A DNA stretch of 10,274 bases. It comes from Halonatronomonas sp051745425. Lineage in GTDB: Bacteria > Bacillota > Halanaerobiia > Halanaerobiales > Halarsenatibacteraceae. Both the position numbers and the translations under genes were made by a program. Positions 7,124-10,274 of this stretch are shown here, in pieces (the stretch's first letter is position 1; each line of letters starts with the position of its first letter). The notes under the pieces are model-generated. The model did not search any database. It had not been told where the DNA came from and saw nothing but the letters and a program-made list of their open reading frames with translations. Location of the stretch: the NCBI GenBank assembly GCA_051745425.1, contig JBNJEB010000048.1:1-10274 (forward strand), in the 5' to 3' direction.

Positions 7124-7939
7124 CTACTCAGCTTTGTCATTGCAAGATAAGAGATATTCTAAAACTTTTGCTACTCCCTGATTGTCATTGGACTGAGTAA
7201 TTCTATCAGCCTTTGATCTGACTTCCTCAGGAGCATTTTCCATTGCTACTCCCAGACCTGCCATTTCAAGCATAGACAGATCATTATAACCATCACCAAC
7301 AGCTATTATTTCTTCTGGTAGTATATTATAATCATCAGCAAGTTCAGCCAGAGCCCTACCTTTGTTAACATTAGATGCAGTTATTTCAATATAAGTTTCC
7401 ATAGAAGATGATATACTTAAACGATTTCTATAAAATTTATACAATTCAGATTTAAAGTATTCTCTTCTTTTTTTCTCGTCTTCAATAATCAATAATTTTA
7501 AAGCAGGCCTTTCAATATAATCTTCTAATTTAACCCTGGTCTCAATGCCTGATAGACCTGTTACCTCAGCATATTCTCTTGCATATTTATTTTCCCAGCG
7601 ATAATAATAATTGCCAGCACTATAATAATGTATATGCAGGCCATAATCTTCAGCAAATTTTATAACTTCTTTAGTTAAATCATTAGAAATCAAGTTTTCC
7701 TGAATTACTTTTCTATTTTTATCTTTAACTAAAGCGCCATTGTAAGTTATTAATGGTGTATCCAGTTCTAACTTTTCAAGAAAAGGTAATGCTGCCTCAA
7801 ACATTCGACCAGTGGCAAGTATAACTTTTTTTCCTGCTTTATCTGCTTCTCTAATTAACTCTGCTGTCTCTCCGTCCATCTCTTTTTCAGATGTTAACAA
7901 TGTATTATCTAAATCAATTGCAATCATTTTATAATTCAT
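7124..7939 (-). CDS. Cof-type HAD-IIB family hydrolase (probable sugar-phosphate phosphatase)
   Basis: The protein is 271 aa, typical of Cof/YidA proteins. Motif I is DLDNTLL with nucleophile D9 and acid D11, motif II is T43 in LATGR, motif III is K193 in NVNKGRAL, and motif IV is GDGYND with D216, N219 and D220 binding magnesium. The type C2B cap lies between motifs II and III and sets substrate choice. Characterised members hydrolyse sugar phosphates, phosphosugar intermediates, pyridoxal phosphate or flavin mononucleotide, so the substrate is open. The kinase next door but one makes a sugar-phosphate role attractive (inference). The start is ATG at 7939 with GAGGTGAT (7945-7952) five bases upstream. 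It is the first gene after the glyA terminator and so probably heads the nine-gene operon. Confidence 0.93.
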   Translation of the reverse strand: MNYKMIAIDLDNTLLTSEKEMDGETAELIREADKAGKKVILATGRMFEAALPFLEKLELDTPLITYNGALVKDKNRKVIQENLISNDLTKEVIKFAEDYGLHIHYYSAGNYYYRWENKYAREYAEVTGLSGIETRVKLEDYIERPALKLLIIEDEKKRREYFKSELYKFYRNRLSISSSMETYIEITASNVNKGRALAELADDYNILPEEIIAVGDGYNDLSMLEMAGLGVAMENAPEEVRSKADRITQSNDNQGVAKVLEYLLSCNDKAE

Positions 7940-7953
7940 TTTATATCACCTCT

Positions 7954-7982
7954 ATATTATATGTATTCCAGCTAAATTGCAA
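7954..7982 (-). promoter_or_regulatory. Weak promoter candidate for the HAD-to-whiA operon
   Basis: Only 57 bp lie between the glyA terminator and the HAD start. A TATAAT hexamer (7956-7961) and a TTGCAA hexamer (7977-7982) are present, separated by 15 bp, or by 17 bp if TAATAT (7954-7959) is used. The predicted transcript start would fall within the SD, leaving almost no leader, so this is a doubtful promoter. The operon may instead rely on read-through from glyA or on a promoter I cannot recognise. Confidence 0.25.
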
Positions 7983-7996
7983 AATTCCTGCCAAAT

Positions 7997-8021
7997 AAAA
8001 AAAGAGCGCCATAAGGCGCTC
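7997..8021 (-). terminator. Rho-independent terminator of glyA
   Basis: On the minus strand a perfect 7-bp stem GAGCGCC/GGCGCTC with a 4-base loop is followed by seven U. It starts about 14 bp after the glyA stop and separates glyA from the HAD operon. There is no U-run on the plus side, so it acts in one direction. Confidence 0.93.
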
Positions 8022-8035
8022 CGCTTTATTCGATT

Positions 8036-9262
8036 TTATTTAAATTCGTTTGTTAATTCAAGGACATCCTTTTTTATTTCTGCTAATTTTTCTTCATTAT
8101 CAGAATTCTTTAATGTTTCATAAATAAATTCACCGATCTGCTTCATCTCTTCCTCATCCATTCCCCTTGTTGTTACAGCTGGTGTTCCAATTCTTATTCC
8201 ACTGGTAACAAATGGGCTTCTAGTTTCAAAAGGAATAGTATTCTTATTAACAGTTATTGAAACCTTATCTAGAGCTTCTTCTGCCTCTTTGCCTGTAATA
8301 TCCATATTAGTTAAATCAACTAGTAATAGATGATTATCTGTTCCTCCAGAGACAAGCCGCATCCCATAATCCTGTAATTTTTCACCTAAAGCTCTGGCAT
8401 TTCTAACAACTCTATCCTGATATTCTACAAAATCATCACTAAGGGCTTCTTTAAAAGAAACAGCTTTTGCAGCTATAATATGCATCAAAGGGCCTCCCTG
8501 AATACCTGGGAAAATAGCCTTATCAATCTTCTTGGCATGCTCTTCTTTGCAGAGGATTAGTCCTCCCCTTGTACCTCTTAATGTCTTATGGGTTGTAGTT
8601 GTAACAAAGTCAGCTTCTTCAACAGGGTTTGGATGTAAGCCAGTTGCAACAAGTCCTGCAATATGAGCCATATCAACCATTAAATATGCCCCTACATCAT
8701 CTGCTATCTTTCTAAACTTTTTGAAATTAATAATTCTAGGATAAGCACTGGCACCGGCAACAATCATTTTAGGTTTATACTCTTCAGCAAGCATTTTTAC
8801 CTGCTTAAAGTCTATTACCTCTTTATTCTTTTCAACACCATAATGAACAAAATTATAATATTCACCTGACATATTCACTGGACTACCATGGGTTAAATGG
8901 CCACCGTGGGTTAGATCCATAGCTAAAACAGTGTCACCAGGTGATAAAGTTGCAAAATATACTGCCTGATTTGCCTGAGAACCTGAATGAGGCTGAACAT
9001 TAGCATGGTCTGCATCAAATAATTCTTTGGCTCTCTCAATAGCAAGTCTCTCTGCCTTATCAACTACTTCACAACCACCATAATATCTCTTGCCAGGATA
9101 ACCTTCAGCATATTTGTTTGTCAAACAGGAACCAGCAGCTTCTTTAACAGCTTCACTAACAAAATTTTCTGAAGCAATCAATTCAATATTATTATCCTGT
9201 CTATCCTGCTCTTCACCAATAATTTTTGCAATCTCTGGATCAGTCTTTTTAATTTCTTTCAA
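8036..9262 (-). CDS. glyA: Serine hydroxymethyltransferase
   Basis: The enzyme interconverts serine plus tetrahydrofolate and glycine plus methylene-tetrahydrofolate, using pyridoxal phosphate, and is the main source of one-carbon units. The protein is 408 aa from the chosen start. Visible motifs are ELIASENFVS (27-36), NKYAEGYPGKRYYGG (49-63, with E53 and Y61), PHSGSQAN (91-98), H122 in HGGHLTHG, VDMAHIAGL (196-204, with D197 and H200) and the cofactor lysine K226 in TTTTHKTLRG. The start was taken as TTG at 9262-9260: a GGGGAGATGAT element (9267-9277) closely matches the extended SD and contains the ATG at 9271, which would leave no spacing. With TTG, the cofactor lysine falls at 226, the number I recall for the Geobacillus enzyme. 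If ATG 9271 is used the protein is 411 aa. The gene is flanked by terminators and so is probably monocistronic. Confidence 0.97.
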   Translation of the reverse strand: MKEIKKTDPEIAKIIGEEQDRQDNNIELIASENFVSEAVKEAAGSCLTNKYAEGYPGKRYYGGCEVVDKAERLAIERAKELFDADHANVQPHSGSQANQAVYFATLSPGDTVLAMDLTHGGHLTHGSPVNMSGEYYNFVHYGVEKNKEVIDFKQVKMLAEEYKPKMIVAGASAYPRIINFKKFRKIADDVGAYLMVDMAHIAGLVATGLHPNPVEEADFVTTTTHKTLRGTRGGLILCKEEHAKKIDKAIFPGIQGGPLMHIIAAKAVSFKEALSDDFVEYQDRVVRNARALGEKLQDYGMRLVSGGTDNHLLLVDLTNMDITGKEAEEALDKVSITVNKNTIPFETRSPFVTSGIRIGTPAVTTRGMDEEEMKQIGEFIYETLKNSDNEEKLAEIKKDVLELTNEFK

Positions 9263-9266
9263 AAAA

Positions 9267-9277
9267 ATCATCTCCCC
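9267..9277 (-). promoter_or_regulatory. Extended Shine-Dalgarno of glyA that contains an ATG
   Basis: GGGGAGATGAT matches the GGAGGTGAT form of the SD with one change. The ATG at 9271-9269 lies inside it, while TTG at 9262 is nine bases after GGGGAG. The same GGTGAT extension precedes the HAD and hprK starts at similar spacing, which supports TTG as the real start. Confidence 0.55.
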
Positions 9278-9285
9278 TTTTAATA

Positions 9286-9304
9286 ACAGTTACATTAAAA
9301 CTGT
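9286..9304. repeat. Inverted repeat in the glyA leader/promoter region
   Basis: ACAGTT and AACTGT form a perfect 6-bp inverted repeat separated by 7 bp, centred about 33 bp before the TTG start. Its size and spacing fit a dimeric repressor operator, or a weak RNA hairpin in the leader. No regulator family is recognised from it. Confidence 0.5.
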
Positions 9305-9311
9305 ATTTATG

Positions 9312-9344
9312 ATTTATTTATTAAATTTAATTTAATAAATAAAT
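9312..9344. repeat. Perfect 15-bp A/T-only palindrome upstream of glyA
   Basis: Two arms of 15 bp (9312-9326 and 9330-9344) are exact reverse complements around a 3-base centre, TTA. The element contains only A and T and lies directly after the ferredoxin terminator U-run, in the region where the glyA promoter must be. It may be an operator, an A/T-rich promoter element, or part of an extended transcript end. I could not find a convincing -35/-10 pair for glyA in or beside it. Confidence 0.7.
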
Positions 9345-9346
9345 GG

Positions 9347-9372
9347 AAAAAAAGCCGGAGAGAAACTCCGGC
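9347..9372 (-). terminator. Rho-independent terminator of the ferredoxin gene
   Basis: On the minus strand a perfect 7-bp stem GCCGGAG/CTCCGGC with a 5-base loop is followed by seven U. It begins 12 bp after the ferredoxin stop codon. With the promoter upstream it defines a short single-gene transcript of about 270 nt. Confidence 0.94.
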
Positions 9373-9384
9373 AAATAAGTAAGT

Positions 9385-9555
9385 TTATTCAGGGCTAATA
9401 GCATCAACTGGGCATACAGGTTCACAGGCACCACAATCTATGCAGGTATCAGCATCGATAACATATTGTGCATCACCTTCACTGATGGCCTCTACAGGAC
9501 ATTCTGGTTCACAGGCACCGCAGGAAATACAATCATCAGAAATTACATAAGCCAT
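9385..9555 (-). CDS. Clostridial-type 2[4Fe-4S] ferredoxin
   Basis: This is a small electron carrier of 56 aa, the normal length for the clostridial family. It has two CxxCxxCxxxCP cluster motifs: C9, C12, C15, C19 and C38, C41, C44, C48, in near-duplicate halves (SCGACEPECPVEAIS and DCGACEPVCPVDAIS). Each motif supplies cysteines for both cubane clusters. It is highly acidic, as usual, and would pass low-potential electrons between enzymes such as pyruvate:ferredoxin oxidoreductase, hydrogenase or Rnf; which ones cannot be told here. The start is ATG at 9555 with a strong GAGGAGGTGA SD (9562-9571). It stands alone between its own promoter and terminator, with no link in function to uvrC or glyA. 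Confidence 0.96.
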   Translation of the reverse strand: MAYVISDDCISCGACEPECPVEAISEGDAQYVIDADTCIDCGACEPVCPVDAISPE

Positions 9556-9595
9556 TTAAGCTCACCTCCTCAGATTATAAAAATATTACTTAAAA

Positions 9596-9614
9596 TGTTG
9601 ATAAAATATCCACA
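9596..9614. repeat. Pair of facing DnaA-box-like 9-mers in the ferredoxin leader
   Basis: TGTTGATAA (9596-9604; reverse complement TTATCAACA) faces ATATCCACA (9606-9614). Each differs by one base from TTATCCACA, and together they make an imperfect palindrome just downstream of the predicted transcript start. They could be a DnaA or other dimer site, or chance in A/T-rich DNA. Confidence 0.3.
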
Positions 9615-9625
9615 ATTCTATTGCT

Positions 9626-9654
9626 ATTATATCTAGCATTTAAGCTAATGTCAA
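9626..9654 (-). promoter_or_regulatory. Consensus sigma-A promoter of the ferredoxin gene
   Basis: On the minus strand TTGACA (9649-9654) and TATAAT (9626-9631) are separated by exactly 17 bp, a perfect match to the housekeeping consensus. The transcript start is expected near 9619, giving a leader of about 63 nt. Repeated GCTA/TAGC blocks (9623-9626, 9634-9637, 9644-9647) overlap the -10 and spacer and may form an operator. Confidence 0.93.
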
Positions 9655-9683
9655 TAGATATTATTAGTTATAAATTCAAAAAT

Positions 9684-10274
9684 TTAACCTGGTTTAACAT
9701 GTTCCTGTAGATAATTATATATTTTTTCTGCAGTTGCATCACTAATCCCTGGCGCTTCAGTTAATTTATCTTTACTGGCAGATCTTATCGCTCCCAGAGA
9801 TCCAAAATATTCAAGTAGACTTTTCCGGCGAGAAGGTCCAACTCCTGGGATCTGATCAAGCATACTATGGGTCAATCTTCTGCTCCTCAGTTTCCTATGG
9901 TAATTAACTGCAAACCGGTGGGCTTCGTCCCGGACTCTCTGAAGAAGATAAAGCCCAGGGGAATTAGCAGGTAAAATAACTGGCTCCTTTTTATCTGGCA
10001 GAAATACTTCTTCTTCTTTTTTGGCCAGACCAATTATATCAAGCTGAGCCAGTCCCAGTTTATCAAGAACTTCAACAGCTACATTTAGCTGCCCCTTTCC
10101 GCCATCAATTAATATTAGGTCTGGAAGTTTCCTGCCTTCTTCTAGAATCCTGGAATATCTTCTATTGATAACCTCTTTCATACTGGCAAAATCATCAGGT
10201 CCAGAAACTGTTTTTATTTTAAAGCGCCTGTACTGATCTTTAGCAGGTTCTCCCTGTTTAAAAACCACCAGCGA
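9684..10274 (-). CDS. uvrC: UvrC, excinuclease ABC subunit C (3' part, cut by window edge)
   Basis: The last 196 residues are visible; the frame is open to the right edge (first codons Ser-Leu-Val-Val-Phe), so the real start lies outside and the in-frame GTG at 10268 is internal. The part seen is the C-terminal RNase H-like nuclease domain, with YRRFKIKTV, DDFASMKEV, IDGGKGQLN (DGGKGQ at visible residues 57-62, with a catalytic Asp) and VRDEAHRFAVNYHR (His of the active site), followed by a tandem helix-hairpin-helix domain (DQIPGVGPSRRK and a second copy near EAPGISDATAEKI). UvrC makes the 5' cut, and through its N-terminal GIY-YIG domain (not seen) the 3' cut, at UvrB-marked lesions. No clear terminator follows, so read-through into the ferredoxin region is possible. 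Confidence 0.97.
   Translation of the reverse strand, partial: SLVVFKQGEPAKDQYRRFKIKTVSGPDDFASMKEVINRRYSRILEEGRKLPDLILIDGGKGQLNVAVEVLDKLGLAQLDIIGLAKKEEEVFLPDKKEPVILPANSPGLYLLQRVRDEAHRFAVNYHRKLRSRRLTHSMLDQIPGVGPSRRKSLLEYFGSLGAIRSASKDKLTEAPGISDATAEKIYNYLQEHVKPG

Noticed and set aside
9286..9344. A glycine riboswitch or T-box leader for glyA
   Set aside because: The region is too short and almost free of G and C; no conserved riboswitch core or T-box sequence is seen, only simple dyads.
9596..9614. A replication origin
   Set aside because: Only two degenerate DnaA-like boxes are present, with no box cluster, no A/T unwinding element with repeats and no dnaA, dnaN or gidA neighbour.
9665..9683. 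A terminator for uvrC
   Set aside because: Only a 5-bp A/T stem (AAATT/AATTT) without a U-run follows the stop codon; too weak to call.
10266..10268. GTG at the right edge as the start of the uvrC-like gene
   Set aside because: The frame continues upstream to the edge and the protein begins in the middle of the known nuclease domain, so the GTG is an internal valine codon.

Overview
The window comes from a low-GC, anaerobic Bacillota genome. Codon use is A/T-rich, Shine-Dalgarno (SD) sites are strong AGGAGG/GGTGAT types, terminators are stem plus U-run, there is a clostridial-type 2[4Fe-4S] ferredoxin, and the gene set is Firmicutes-specific (hprK, rapZ-yvcK-whiA). The protein sequences look most like Halanaerobiales (Halanaerobium or a relative); that placement is inference from remembered families, not a search. 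All twelve genes are on the minus strand, so transcription runs from the right edge to the left edge.

Right part, 9262-10274: the 3' part of uvrC (DNA excision repair) runs off the right edge. It is followed by a very small ferredoxin gene (9385-9555) with its own consensus sigma-A promoter and terminator. glyA (serine hydroxymethyltransferase) follows, with a leader that holds a 15-bp perfect A/T palindrome and a second inverted repeat, and a terminator after its stop codon.

Left part, 1-7939: nine tightly packed genes (gaps of 4-33 bp, one 8-bp overlap, no internal terminator seen) look like one operon. The order is Cof-type HAD phosphatase, YesL/DUF624-like membrane protein, ROK sugar kinase, hprK, a membrane-anchored protein with a glucodextranase-C/DOMON-like domain, a squalene/phytoene synthase family enzyme, rapZ, yvcK and whiA (5' part only; it runs off the left edge).

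Functionally, the operon gathers sugar phosphorylation and dephosphorylation (ROK kinase, HAD), the sensor enzyme of carbon catabolite repression (HPr kinase/phosphorylase), and the RapZ-YvcK-WhiA set that links carbon status to envelope precursor supply and division. The isoprenoid synthase and the exported anchored protein, which overlap each other by 8 bp between hprK and rapZ, are the least expected members and the most interesting part. I see no phage genes, insertion sequence, CRISPR array, tRNA or rRNA. No stretch over 300 bp lacks a gene; the longest gap is about 130 bp.

Starts were set from SD spacing. In several genes the longest reading frame begins at a GTG or ATG inside or touching the SD itself, so I moved the start downstream, and four genes appear to start with TTG.
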